64,000 nucleotides of DNA from Bradyrhizobium sp. SZCCHNS1050 (GTDB taxonomy: Bacteria; Pseudomonadota; Alphaproteobacteria; Rhizobiales; Xanthobacteraceae): contig NZ_JAUETR010000001.1 of the NCBI RefSeq assembly GCF_032484785.1, positions 1,364,001-1,428,000 of the forward strand. The letters are read 5' to 3'. The number at the start of each line of letters is the position of its first letter. Position 1 is the first letter of the stretch. The notes below the pieces were generated by a model, which saw only the letters and a list, made by a program, of their open reading frames with translations, did not search any database and was not told the origin of the DNA. Positions 29,543-38,654 of the stretch are shown here, piece by piece. Both the position numbers and the translations under genes were made by a program.

Positions 29543-29900
29543 CGCTCAAGAAGAAATATCCCGACGCATGCCGAACGCCCGATCTCCACGCCGCAGCGCG
29601 GCTGCGGTCCATGTTCGGCCACGAACCCGCCGCGCATGCGGCTCGCTTGCAAGGCAGGCGCCACAAGCATTGGCGACTGCGTGCATTGCGCTGCGCGCTC
29701 CCCTCCGCAAGTACCGGGCTCGCATCCGACGGAAACGGCGCTGGCAAGCGATAGCCGGACAGAGCCCGGGGAGTTGCCGGATCCGACGCGACCGTCCTGC
29801 AGCGAGCGCTGCTTGAAACACCCTCGAAGCTGAAGTAGCTGTTGTTGTAGAGACATCAACGTCATCCAGACGTTTCCCCGATCGATGGGGCCGGGACCGC

Positions 29901-30908
29901 ATGGTGAGGCAACGGACGAGAGCTGCGGCCGCATGCGGTGCCGTGCTGTTCACGGTGGTTTCCCTGTCGTCGCGCGCGCAGGCGCAGTCTGACGGCGCGG
30001 CCGGCCGGGAGCCGGCGACGGTCAAGCTTTCCGCAACGCAACAAAAGCAGATCGGACTCCAGACCGCCGTCCTGGCGGCGGAATCCCATCCCGAACAGTT
30101 TCGCGCCTACGGCACGGTGCTGGACGTCGCCAGGTTGACCGACCTGACCAACAACTACGCCAATGCCCAGGCGCAGCTGCAGACGGCGCAAGCGAAACTC
30201 GACGTCGCAAGACTCGCATTCGAGCGCGCCCGCGACCTCGTGCAGTCGGCGGCGATGCCGCGCAAGGATGCCGAGGCGGCGGAGGGCACGTTCCGGACCG
30301 ATCAAGCCAGCCTGGCTGCCGCCGAATCGCAAGTGAAGACCCTGATGGCGACGGCGCGGCAGGAATGGGGCGCGGTCATCGGAAAGGGCATCATCGAGCG
30401 TTCGCCGCAGGTCGTGCAATTGATCGAACGCGAGCAGCTGCTGGTGCAGGTCACGCTGCCGCCCGGCGTGACTCTGGCCGGGCCGCCGCGCGGCGCGCTA
30501 GCGCAGGCGCCCACCCGCAGCGCCAACATCGATCTCAGCTATTTGTCGGCTGCGCCGCGAACCGATCCGCGCATCCAAGGCGTGAGCTATTACTTCGTCG
30601 CCGCCGGCGACAGCGGGCTGCTGCCGGGGATGAACACCACCGCCTACGTGCCCTCGGGCAAGTCGTTCGACGGCGTCTTCGTCGAGGACACCGCGATCGT
30701 GCAATGGCAGGGCCGCTCGTGGGTCTATTTGCGCGCCGGTCCCGAGCTCTTCAAGCGCCACCCGATCCGCACCGACCAGCCGGTGTCCGACGACGACTAT
30801 GTCGTGCAGGACATTCCGTCGGGCTCCGAGATCGTTCTGCGCGGCGCGCAGGTGCTGTTGTCGGAGGAGGCCAAGAGCGAGTTGCGCGGCGGCGGCGACG
30901 ATGATTGA
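29901..30908 (+). CDS. RND efflux periplasmic adaptor (HlyD/CusB family)
   Basis: A 335-residue adaptor with a signal peptide (about 1-28, ending AQA). Residues 45-75 form the first half of the lipoyl/barrel region (KQIGLQTAVLAAESHPEQFRAYG), followed by a coiled-coil hairpin (NNYANAQAQLQTAQAKLDVARLAFERARDL, then SLAAAESQVKTL). The second half (GLLPGMNTTAYVP, GVFVEDTAIVQWQGRSWVYL) is the beta-barrel and membrane-proximal domain. It links an inner-membrane RND pump to an outer-membrane channel. It is rather short for CusB/CzcB proteins. The stop overlaps the pump gene start by eight bases. No TolC-type gene is in the window. Confidence 0.88.
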   Translation: MVRQRTRAAAACGAVLFTVVSLSSRAQAQSDGAAGREPATVKLSATQQKQIGLQTAVLAAESHPEQFRAYGTVLDVARLTDLTNNYANAQAQLQTAQAKLDVARLAFERARDLVQSAAMPRKDAEAAEGTFRTDQASLAAAESQVKTLMATARQEWGAVIGKGIIERSPQVVQLIEREQLLVQVTLPPGVTLAGPPRGALAQAPTRSANIDLSYLSAAPRTDPRIQGVSYYFVAAGDSGLLPGMNTTAYVPSGKSFDGVFVEDTAIVQWQGRSWVYLRAGPELFKRHPIRTDQPVSDDDYVVQDIPSGSEIVLRGAQVLLSEEAKSELRGGGDDD

Positions 30909-33900
30909 CGGCGTTCGCGGCGCCGCAGCCGGCCCCCAGGCGGCGCTGATCTCGTTTGCCATCCGCTTCCGCGGCATCGTGCTGGGGGTGGCCTGCACCA
31001 TTCTCGGCTACGGCATCTTCTCGCTAGGCAGCGCCAATTACGCGGTCTTTCCCGAATTCGCGCCGCCGCAGGTCTCGATCCAGACGGAGGCCCCCGGGCT
31101 CAGTCCGGAACAGGTCGAGGTGCTGGTCACGCAGCCGATCGAAATCGCGATCAACGGTCTCGCCGGCGTCGAGAGCATGAGGTCGTCGTCGATCCAGGGC
31201 CTGTCCGTCATTTCGGTTATCTTCCAGCCCGGCACCGAGGTGTTCCGGGCGCGGCAATTGGTGACCGAGCGACTCGCGGTTGTCGCCGGCAGCCTGCCAC
31301 AGGGCGTGCGGGCGCCATCGATGACGCCGCTGGTGCCGGCGGCCGGCACCGTGCTGGCGATCGGGCTGACCTCCGATCAGCGCTCGCTGATGGATCTGCG
31401 CACCATCGCCGATTGGACCGTGAGCCGGCGGCTGCTGGCCGTCGCGGGCGTCGCGCAGGTCACGACCTATGGCCGGGACATCCGGTCGCTGCAGGTGCAG
31501 GTGCGATCCGACGATCTGGTCCGCTTCGGCGTCGGCATGAACGACGTCCTCGCGGCCGCGCGCAAGGCCACCGGCGTGCGCGGCGCCGGCTTCGTCGACA
31601 CCGCCAATCAACGGGTCATCCTGCAGACGCAGGGCCAGTCGCTGACACCCGAGCAACTGGCGCGCACGGTCCTGCTGCACCAGGGCGGCGCCAGCGTGGT
31701 GCTCGGCGACGTCGCGACGGTCGTGAACGCGCCGGAGCCGCCGATCGGGGGCGCGCTGATCAACGGCCGGCCCGGCATCATGATGATGATCAGCCAGCAA
31801 TTCGGCGCCAACACGCGCAACGTCGCGGCGCGCGTCGAGGCCGCGCTGCGGGAGCTGCGCCCGGCGCTCGACAGCGAGAAGGTCAGGCTGCACGCCGATC
31901 TGTTCCGTCCGGCGACCTTCATCGATGCGGCAACGGAGAACGTGCTGTTCGCCCTGCTGATCGGCGGCGCCCTGGTCATCATCGTGCTGTTCGTGTTCCT
32001 CTATGACTGGCGCACTTCCGTCATCAGTTGCACCGCGATCCCGCTGTCGCTGCTCTCGGCCGTGCTGGCCCTGCAGTGGATGGGACAGAGCCTGGACACG
32101 ATGACCCTTGGCGGCCTCGCCATCGCGATCGGCGAGGTGGTCGATGATGCCGTGATCGGCGTCGAGAACGTGGTGCGCCGGCTGCGTGAGAACCGAGGCC
32201 TGCCGTCGCCGCGCAGCGAAGCGCGTGTCGTCTACGATGCCATGCTCGAGGTGCGCGGCGCGGTCGCCTATGCGACCTTCGCCGTGCTGCTGGTGTTCGT
32301 GCCGATCCTTGCGCTGCCGGGCCTCGCTGGCCGGCTGTTCGGTCCGCTCGGCATCGCCTACATCCTCGCCGTGGTGGCCTCGCTCGTCGTCGCGCTGACG
32401 GTCACACCGGCGCTGTCGATGCTGCTGCTGGCCGGCCGGAAGCCGCGCGAGGAACGCGAGCCGCCACTGGTGCGCTGGTCGCGCGGCTCCTACGAGACGC
32501 TGTTGCGGCGGCTCGGCCGGTTTCCCAAATCCGTCATGTTGACGGCCGTGCTGGTGACCGCCGGCGGCGCAAGCCTGGTTCCGTTCTTCGGCGGCACCTT
32601 CCTGCCCGACCTGAAGGAAGGTCACCTGATCCTCCACGTCTCGACGCTGCCGGGGACCTCACTCGACGAATCGCTGCGGCTGGGCACGCTGATCGCCGAG
32701 GCCCTGCAGGGCGTGCCGGAGGTCCGCAGCGTGGCGCAGCATGCCGGCCGCGCCGAAGCCGGCGTCGATACCGCGGGCACGCATTCGAGCGAGATCGAGG
32801 TCGACCTGAAGCCGGGGCTATCCGGCGAACAGCAGGAACTGGCGCAGCAGCGCATCCGCGCCGCGCTCGCCAATTTCGCCGGCATCAACCTGTCGATCAA
32901 GACCTACCTGACCGAGCGCATCGAGGAAACGCTGTCCGGCTTCAACGCCGCCGTGGTCATCAACGTGTTCGGCCCCGATCTCGACGATCTCGAGCGTGCG
33001 GCGCGCGACATCGCGCGCGAGCTCGGCGAGGTCTGGGGCGCGATCGACATCCAGCAGCAGTCGCCGCCCGGCATGCCGCAGGTCAACGTGACCCTGCGCC
33101 CGACCGATCTGCAATCCTGGGGCCTGGACGCGGTCGAGGTGCTGGAATTGATCCGCACCGCCTATCAGGGCGACGTGGTCGGCCAGGCCTATGAAGGCAA
33201 CGTCGTCTTCAACGTCATCGTCAAGCTCGATCCCGATGCGACCGCACGCCCGACCGAGATCGGCAACATGCCGATCCGGACGCCGAGCGGCGCCTACATC
33301 CTCCTGAAGCAGGTCGCGGACGTCTACGGCACCGCGGGGCGCTACGTCGTGCTTCATCGCAATGGGCAGCGCGTTCAGACCGTCACCGCCAATGTGGCCG
33401 AGCGCGACCTCGAATCCTTCGTGGCCGCGGCCAAACGGAAGATCGCCAAGGAGGTCAAGCTGCCGCCGGGCGCGCATGTCGAGTTCACCGGCGCGGCCGA
33501 GGCGCAGGCCAAGTCGCGCCGCGACCTCTTGGTGAACTCGCTGCTGGCGACGATCGGCATCGTGCTGCTGCTGTCCTTCGTCACCGGGCACTGGCGCAAC
33601 CTGGTGCTGGTGCTGATCAACCTGCCGTTCGCCTTCGTCGGCGGCGTCATCGCCGTCGCATTGACCGGCGGCGTGCTGTCGCTGGGCTCGATGGTGGGCT
33701 TCGTGACGCTGTTCGGGATCGCGCTGCGCAACTCGATCCTGATGATCTCGCATTACGAGCATCTGGTCGTCGTCGAAGGCCGCGCCTGGACTCTGGAGAC
33801 CGCGATCGCCGGCGCCGCCGACCGCCTGGTGCCGATCCTGATGACCTCGCTGGTGACCGGCCTCGGCCTGCTGCCGCTCGCCCTCGGCGCCGGCGAGCCG

Positions 33901-34053
33901 GGCCGCGAGATCGAGGGACCGATGGCCGTGGTCATCCTGGGCGGACTCCTGACCTCGATGGCCCTTAACCTGCTGGTGCTGCCGACCCTGGCGCTGCGCT
34001 TCGGCCGGTTTGCGCGCGGCGTGCACGCCCGCGGAAATGTCGCGGCGAGCTGA
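30901..34053 (+). CDS. RND efflux pump permease (CusA/CzcA-like)
   Basis: A 1050-residue inner-membrane RND transporter with twelve helices and two large periplasmic loops. The first helix is followed by YAVFPEFAPPQVSIQTEAPGLSPEQVE, typical of the heavy-metal branch. The fourth helix carries the proton-relay acidic residues (GGLAIAIGEVVDDAVIGVENVV). The second half repeats the layout (GMSLGSMVGFVTLFGIALRNSI-like segment near residue 925). Export of divalent or monovalent metal cations is possible but the substrate is not determined. ATG 30901 overlaps the adaptor stop. The frame is open upstream but overlaps the adaptor gene and is not used. Confidence 0.92.
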   Translation: MIDGVRGAAAGPQAALISFAIRFRGIVLGVACTILGYGIFSLGSANYAVFPEFAPPQVSIQTEAPGLSPEQVEVLVTQPIEIAINGLAGVESMRSSSIQGLSVISVIFQPGTEVFRARQLVTERLAVVAGSLPQGVRAPSMTPLVPAAGTVLAIGLTSDQRSLMDLRTIADWTVSRRLLAVAGVAQVTTYGRDIRSLQVQVRSDDLVRFGVGMNDVLAAARKATGVRGAGFVDTANQRVILQTQGQSLTPEQLARTVLLHQGGASVVLGDVATVVNAPEPPIGGALINGRPGIMMMISQQFGANTRNVAARVEAALRELRPALDSEKVRLHADLFRPATFIDAATENVLFALLIGGALVIIVLFVFLYDWRTSVISCTAIPLSLLSAVLALQWMGQSLDTMTLGGLAIAIGEVVDDAVIGVENVVRRLRENRGLPSPRSEARVVYDAMLEVRGAVAYATFAVLLVFVPILALPGLAGRLFGPLGIAYILAVVASLVVALTVTPALSMLLLAGRKPREEREPPLVRWSRGSYETLLRRLGRFPKSVMLTAVLVTAGGASLVPFFGGTFLPDLKEGHLILHVSTLPGTSLDESLRLGTLIAEALQGVPEVRSVAQHAGRAEAGVDTAGTHSSEIEVDLKPGLSGEQQELAQQRIRAALANFAGINLSIKTYLTERIEETLSGFNAAVVINVFGPDLDDLERAARDIARELGEVWGAIDIQQQSPPGMPQVNVTLRPTDLQSWGLDAVEVLELIRTAYQGDVVGQAYEGNVVFNVIVKLDPDATARPTEIGNMPIRTPSGAYILLKQVADVYGTAGRYVVLHRNGQRVQTVTANVAERDLESFVAAAKRKIAKEVKLPPGAHVEFTGAAEAQAKSRRDLLVNSLLATIGIVLLLSFVTGHWRNLVLVLINLPFAFVGGVIAVALTGGVLSLGSMVGFVTLFGIALRNSILMISHYEHLVVVEGRAWTLETAIAGAADRLVPILMTSLVTGLGLLPLALGAGEPGREIEGPMAVVILGGLLTSMALNLLVLPTLALRFGRFARGVHARGNVAAS

Positions 34054-34210
34054 TCTTGGGCGTGAGACGTCCGCGACGTTCGCCGCACGTGGCTGCTCGA
34101 CGCTTCACCGTGCGGGCCGGATGAAGGAGATTAAATTCCGACCCGTGTTGACGAGCTTGCCACTGGTCAACTGCAGACCTTCGCGACCGAATTCCCGGCG
34201 TCCGCATTCA

Positions 34211-35722
34211 GCTGATTCCGTTGAAAAAGTCGGCAGTAGTTTCGTCGTGAACGCCATCTGTTTCGAGGACGAATTGGCGCGTTGTGGTTCACGCGGGCGT
34301 CAGCGCGGGCATCGGGATCAGCTTGGCCATCTTACGAAGGTTCTGAGCGGCTGCAGCGAGGGTGAACTCGTCGCGTGCGCCGTTCGGCCCTCTTAGTCGC
34401 AGCCGATCTAGCTTGAGGATGCGCTTGAGATGCGCGAACAGCATCTCAATCTTCTTGCGGAGCCGGCGTGAAGTGCGGCCTTCCCATGAGCTTGCGATCT
34501 CGCGTGCCATGTCGCGAGCGCCCTCGTAGATCGAGCGCGGCACTTTTCGAGCCGGGGTGTTGGGGCAACACCTGCTTCTTAGAGAGCATGCTTGACAATC
34601 GCGCTTGCTCGCACGGTAGAGGACCGTCGTGTCGTTGTTCACCAGCGTCCCTGTAGTGGTGAGGGGGTTGCCAGCGGGGCAGCGATAGACGTCCCTGGTA
34701 TGGTCGTAGGTGAAGGCCTCACGCGAGAAGGTCCCGTCGGTGCGGGCCGACTTGTCGAAGACGGTCACGTGCGGCTCGATCCCGTGCTCGTAGACCAGCC
34801 ACCCGAGCATCTCAGCGGAGCCATAGGCGCTGTCGCCGAGAAGCCGGCTTGGATAAAGATCGAACCTTTCGATTGAACGCTCAATCATGCGCTTGGCGGC
34901 CAATACTTCTGCCTGGCGGATCGCCGTGGTCGCTTCGACATCGACGATGATCGCATTCTCGACGTCGACCAGATAGTTCGTCGAGTAGGCGAAGAAGGCT
35001 TGGCCGCCGTGCGCTCCCGTCCAGCGCGCCGCCGGGTCGGAGGGCGATACAAACTTGGGCGTGACCTCCGTCGCGGCACCGAACGCGGCATCATCAAGAA
35101 CGGCAAGATACTCGTCGATCGCTCGACCCGCAGCCTCCGGCGGAAGCCTCTTATCGCCTTCGATTCCCTTCTGCCGATTGGCATCCGCCTTGATCAGGCT
35201 CGCGTCGACTGCGAACCCTTCGCCGCCGATCAGGCGCTCCCGGATGCAGCGGCGCAAGACGGTCTCGAACACGCGACGGAAGAGATCGCTCTCACGGAAG
35301 CGGCCGTGCCTGTTCTTCGAGAACGTCGAGTGATCGGGGACGCCTCCATCTAGACCCAGCCGGCAAAACCAGCGGTATGCCAGATTGAGATGGACTTCAT
35401 CGCAGAGGCGCCGTTCCGATCGGATGCCGAAGCAATAGCCGATCAAGAGCATCCTGATCATCAGCTCCGGATCGATCGAGGGCCGCCCGATGTTGCTGTA
35501 GAACGGCGCCAGCTCCCGCCGTAAGTCCTCAAGGTCGACGAACCTATCGATCGACCGCACGAGGTGGTCGGCTGGGATGTGCCTTTCCAGCGAGAACTCA
35601 TAGAACAACGCAGCCTGTTCGACTTGCCGATGCCCCATCATGACCTTCAGTCCTGCCCACTAGACAGACTGAATCACCGATATCTCTGCGTCGCAACTGC
35701 TGACTTTTTCAACGAAATCAGC
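34211..35722 (-). mobile_element. IS1182-type insertion sequence with 26-bp terminal inverted repeats
   Basis: The ends 34211-34236 and 35697-35722 are inverted repeats matching at 24 of 26 positions; both contain GTTGAAAAAGTC in the appropriate orientation. The element is about 1.5 kb and encodes one transposase. I see no convincing direct target duplication at the ends. It lies 158 bases after the RND pump gene and at the edge of the accessory island. Confidence 0.85.
34289..35641 (-). CDS. IS1182 family transposase
   Basis: A 450-residue transposase, apparently intact. The N-terminal DUF772-type domain (LERHIPADHLVRSIDRFVDL, GRPSIDPELMIRMLLIGYCFGIRSERRL) is followed by a DDE catalytic domain: VPDHSTFSKNRHGRF, FAVDASLIKADA (first Asp), LLGDSAYGSAEM (second Asp) and the C-terminal YEGARDMAREI region for Glu. 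Zinc-like cysteines (CQACSLRSRCCP) sit in the insertion. Full length and unbroken frame suggest recent activity. Confidence 0.93.
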   Translation of the reverse strand: MMGHRQVEQAALFYEFSLERHIPADHLVRSIDRFVDLEDLRRELAPFYSNIGRPSIDPELMIRMLLIGYCFGIRSERRLCDEVHLNLAYRWFCRLGLDGGVPDHSTFSKNRHGRFRESDLFRRVFETVLRRCIRERLIGGEGFAVDASLIKADANRQKGIEGDKRLPPEAAGRAIDEYLAVLDDAAFGAATEVTPKFVSPSDPAARWTGAHGGQAFFAYSTNYLVDVENAIIVDVEATTAIRQAEVLAAKRMIERSIERFDLYPSRLLGDSAYGSAEMLGWLVYEHGIEPHVTVFDKSARTDGTFSREAFTYDHTRDVYRCPAGNPLTTTGTLVNNDTTVLYRASKRDCQACSLRSRCCPNTPARKVPRSIYEGARDMAREIASSWEGRTSRRLRKKIEMLFAHLKRILKLDRLRLRGPNGARDEFTLAAAAQNLRKMAKLIPMPALTPA

Positions 35723-35803
35723 CCATTACGGACACTGAGCAGAATCTTAACCTGCGGTAGCGAGGCGGGCTGTCGCGGGCCTCAGCACGGGCGGTAACGA
35801 AGG

Positions 35804-36664
35804 TCAGCTTCCCGGAAGCTTAGCAAACGCCTCGCGCAACTTCGGACCCGGCCCAACGGTGTATTTAGCGGGGTTTTTCGGATCCCGACGCTCGTCCGGG
35901 ATGACGACGATCTCCATCATCTCGGGCAATTCCAGATTCTCGTTTGCCCACGTTACCAGCATGTCCTCTCCCAAGGTCAAGAGGTTATGGATAAATGCGT
36001 CGAAGTCGGCGCGAATCGAAGACGGCTCGGTCGCGTTCTTGCCATCCTTCACCCGGTGCCAGACTGGCTCGCTGAGCATCAGATCTGGATCGAGACGGAA
36101 GTTTTCAATCACAAGCCTGCCGCTGTAGCCGTCTGGATGCTCCACCGCGTTACGCATGGCGATTGCTTCTTCGACGAACGGCGCCGCTTCGACTAACATC
36201 TTCGTCCTGGCATCGTCCGGGCCGAAGGTCTCCTTCGCAAATTCGATCAGCGACTTCCCGCCCTTCCGCGCCTTCGAGAACTCGCTCGCCTCGGAGAATG
36301 AAGTGCCATAGAGCTTGTTTACCACGTAAAGCACGTCGCGAATGTAATTCTTCGCCTCGTATAGGAAGTTGTGGCAGTCCGCTTCCAGCCGGTCGATCTG
36401 CGGAACCTCGACCAGCGCGTTGGGTGTCGCAGGCGGCTTAAACTTTGCAGCCGCTTCCGCGAATGACTTCTTGAACGAGTCTTCGATTTCCCAGCATCGC
36501 AGCAATTTCTTCATCAGTGAGTTAAGATAGAGGCTGCCGACCTTGTCTTTGACCTCTTTTGTCACCTTGCACTTCTCCAGAATCTGCAGAGTCTGAAGCG
36601 ATAGGCGTGCAACAATCGGGTTGTCGACGCCGTGGCTGGCAAATTTCTTAATCTCGAAGGACAT
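35804..36664 (-). CDS. Protein with an RX4H (HEPN-like) motif, function unknown
   Basis: A mostly helical 286-residue protein with no signal peptide. EEAIAMRNAVEHPDGY (about 165-180) contains R171-N-A-V-E-H176, an RX4H arrangement like the catalytic motif of HEPN ribonucleases, placed after a helix as in that fold. The rest matches nothing I can name. Start 36664 (MSFEIKKF) follows AGAGG; ATG 36685 and longer starts are alternatives, but the farthest overlap the 69-residue gene. It is the third of three minus-strand genes with a ParA-type ATPase, in a region whose base composition looks less GC-rich than its surroundings. A defence or toxin-like role is inference. Confidence 0.65.
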   Translation of the reverse strand: MSFEIKKFASHGVDNPIVARLSLQTLQILEKCKVTKEVKDKVGSLYLNSLMKKLLRCWEIEDSFKKSFAEAAAKFKPPATPNALVEVPQIDRLEADCHNFLYEAKNYIRDVLYVVNKLYGTSFSEASEFSKARKGGKSLIEFAKETFGPDDARTKMLVEAAPFVEEAIAMRNAVEHPDGYSGRLVIENFRLDPDLMLSEPVWHRVKDGKNATEPSSIRADFDAFIHNLLTLGEDMLVTWANENLELPEMMEIVVIPDERRDPKNPAKYTVGPGPKLREAFAKLPGS

Positions 36665-36885
36665 GGCGACCTCTGGGAGCGCCATCCTAATACCTTGTAA
36701 GACTACCGGCGCAAGGCCGTAGCAGCCCGGGGCGATAGGGATGCAGTGCGGTTGGACGCCTCTCATGGCGCCTTTTGGCACCAATCCGACATACCGGGGC
36801 AGTGTGCCGATGTTCGTTGGTCGGGTAGACCGGAAGCGGCCCGCCGGCGATCGGAACGACGCGAACAGACCTTCCCGGACGCTAG

Positions 36886-37095
36886 CTATTTGAATGCGTC
36901 GATGTAGGCGGTCGCGTTGCCTGGATCTCGGACAGAGAGAAGGCAGAGCGCGTAGGTCTTCAATATCCAAGCTCGATCGGCCGTCGATGCTCCGTTGAGC
37001 TGCTTTTTCTCGGCCTTCCCGATAAGCTCGAGCAGCTTGTAAGCGACTTGCTCCTTGGTGTTGTCTTCCACGCGAACCGTTGCGGCATCAGTCAT
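36886..37095 (-). CDS. Small hypothetical protein (69 aa)
   Basis: Starts MTDAATVRVEDNTKEQVAYKL and is predicted mostly helical, with no membrane segment. AAGGG lies eight bases before the ATG, a good ribosome site. I recall similar short proteins in Rhizobiales but no function. It lies between the ParA-type gene (194 bases upstream) and the RX4H-motif gene (221 bases downstream), all on the minus strand. Confidence 0.7.
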   Translation of the reverse strand: MTDAATVRVEDNTKEQVAYKLLELIGKAEKKQLNGASTADRAWILKTYALCLLSVRDPGNATAYIDAFK

Positions 37096-37289
37096 TTTGA
37101 GATCCCTTGATGTCTAGTACGCGCTCAACCTATACGTTTCGACCGCCGGCGTCGATCCGCTGAAGGTCATGAAGCAGACCCGCCACGCGAGGGTCGACGC
37201 CACTGAAGGGCTACGACGGGCGCGAGAACGATTTCGATGACCACGCTGGCGAGGAGTTTCTGTAATTGTGCGTCATCCGCGGTGGCCGC

Positions 37290-38306
37290 TTAAAGCTTGG
37301 AAACCAGCATGTTGATGCTTTTGAGAACATCCCTGCGATAGTCTTCTTTAACTTGGACTCGATGGCCGCCAATATCCTGTTTGCCAGCCGAGAGGCGCGA
37401 AAACGGACAGCCCTTAGCGAATGCGACGACGCCTGTGGTCTGGAAGTCTCGGATCTCGCACGTGCCGTCGCTGATCTTGCTAAAAGTGAAAAGCTCCGGG
37501 TGGATCTTCAGCAGTGCACCAATGTCTCGCTCGATTTCGGACAGCACAGCGGCGTAAGCGGAAGCAGGGCCCATATATTGCGTAATGCGATTCTTAGCGA
37601 TGAGATGAACCTGGGGAAGCTTCCGTCCCGCTTTTGCCAGCTTCGTATTGAAGGCGTACGTCGTATAGATCTCGGACGGCAGCTTCAACCCGTACACGAG
37701 CGACAGCGCATTCTGAACCGCGCGACGGGAAGAGTCGTCAGCCATCACGGGCAATACGAGTCGATCCACTGATGCCAGCGCAATCTGCGTGTAGATCGAG
37801 AAGCTCGGATTGCAGTCCACGAAGATGGTGTCGTAATCGTCCTCGCATTTTGCAAGAAAATCATTCAACCAATCGACGACGGCAATCCAGGTATCGGTAC
37901 CGGGAACCTGGGTGTTAGAGAGCGTGTTAATAGCATTCGATTGCAGCTCCAGTAGAGGGTCGCCGCAAACCAAAGCAATGTTGCTGGGAATCAGGGGATT
38001 AAAATCATCCGGGTCTGTGACGAAATCTTCGGGGTCGAAGACCGGCGGCGAGAACGGAGATGGCAGACGGAGCTGGAAGTAGCCGCCAAGGCTGCAACGA
38101 GGTACGAGGCCCTGGCGCTGCAGCAGCTTGTGTCCTCCCTTATTAGTAAGGCCGCCGAGAAAAAGTTCGGACAGATTGGCCTGTGGACAGGCGTCCACTA
38201 CCAAAATACGTTTTTTTGGATTTTTCTCAGCGTAGCGGCAGATTGCCTGGAAAGCCAAGCTCGTCTTGCCAGTTCCGCCTTTGTTGTTCCAGAACGCGTA
38301 GCGCAT
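37290..38306 (-). CDS. ParA/MinD-type ATPase
   Basis: A 338-residue P-loop ATPase. MRYAFWNNKGGTGKTSLAF carries the deviant Walker A KGGTGKT, RILVVDACPQANLSELFLGG the second ParA motif (with Cys where Asp is usual in DPQ), and DTIFVDCNPSFSIYTQIAL the Walker B-like segment with adjacent Asp. Start 38306 is preferred over ATG 38318 because GGAG lies seven bases before it. No ParB or centromere is seen, so it is probably an orphan or accessory ParA, not a replicon partition gene. A strong promoter with palindromic sites lies just upstream. Confidence 0.85.
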   Translation of the reverse strand: MRYAFWNNKGGTGKTSLAFQAICRYAEKNPKKRILVVDACPQANLSELFLGGLTNKGGHKLLQRQGLVPRCSLGGYFQLRLPSPFSPPVFDPEDFVTDPDDFNPLIPSNIALVCGDPLLELQSNAINTLSNTQVPGTDTWIAVVDWLNDFLAKCEDDYDTIFVDCNPSFSIYTQIALASVDRLVLPVMADDSSRRAVQNALSLVYGLKLPSEIYTTYAFNTKLAKAGRKLPQVHLIAKNRITQYMGPASAYAAVLSEIERDIGALLKIHPELFTFSKISDGTCEIRDFQTTGVVAFAKGCPFSRLSAGKQDIGGHRVQVKEDYRRDVLKSINMLVSKL

Positions 38307-38332
38307 CGCTGGCTCCATGGTATGTCAACGTC

Positions 38333-38363
38333 GGACATTATTACGTCCAAAACGGACTGTCAA
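38333..38363 (-). promoter_or_regulatory. Sigma70-type promoter with overlapping palindromes for the ParA-type gene
   Basis: On the minus strand TTGACA (38358-38363) and TAATGT (38335-38340) are separated by 17 bases. GTCC/GGAC half sites form two palindromes, 38345-38357 inside the spacer and 38333-38348 across the -10 element, sharing one half site. This arrangement suggests repression by a dimer, perhaps autoregulation. The start codon is about 30 bases downstream of the -10 element. Confidence 0.6.
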
Positions 38364-38654
38364 TCGTCTCCTATGGCCTGGTGCAGCCTGTTGCGGTTTC
38401 ATGCGGTGTGCGGCCGTGTCGCCGACGAACAGATCACCGATGTCCGCTCATCGCCCTTCTCGGACCTTCCGGCCGCCGCCAAAGACGTCGGCCTGCTGGG
38501 CTTGAGCGGATATGCTTGTCGAGACTCGTGCGGGCCCGGAGCCAGGCGCGCACGACCGACAAGTCAACCTCTGATGCGATGCGCTCAAAATCTGATTTTA
38601 CTCACCGCCTCAAGCACATCACCCTTGTCCAGTCCTCCCACGGAAAATATTCCA

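Larger units (their letters stand above)
29146..29900. other. Divergent intergenic region between the pseudo-helicase operon and the RND efflux operon
   Basis: No gene was found in these 755 bases. It must hold promoters for both directions. Two palindromes are listed separately (29437-29452 and 29528-29542). CGGGAAAAAATCCCG at about 29396-29411 is a further small inverted repeat. The GC-rich part from 29560 to 29900 shows long frames but none with a ribosome site or recognisable product. Confidence 0.45.

Noticed and set aside
37100..37262. Short frame ending GYDGRENDFDDHAGEEFL between the ParA-type gene and the 69-residue gene
   Set aside because: Only about 27 codons are open and there is no start; possibly a remnant but not supportable.
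37290..38306. A plasmid-type partition locus (parAB)
   Set aside because: No ParB gene, no iterated centromere-like sites and no replication gene were seen; an orphan ParA fits better.
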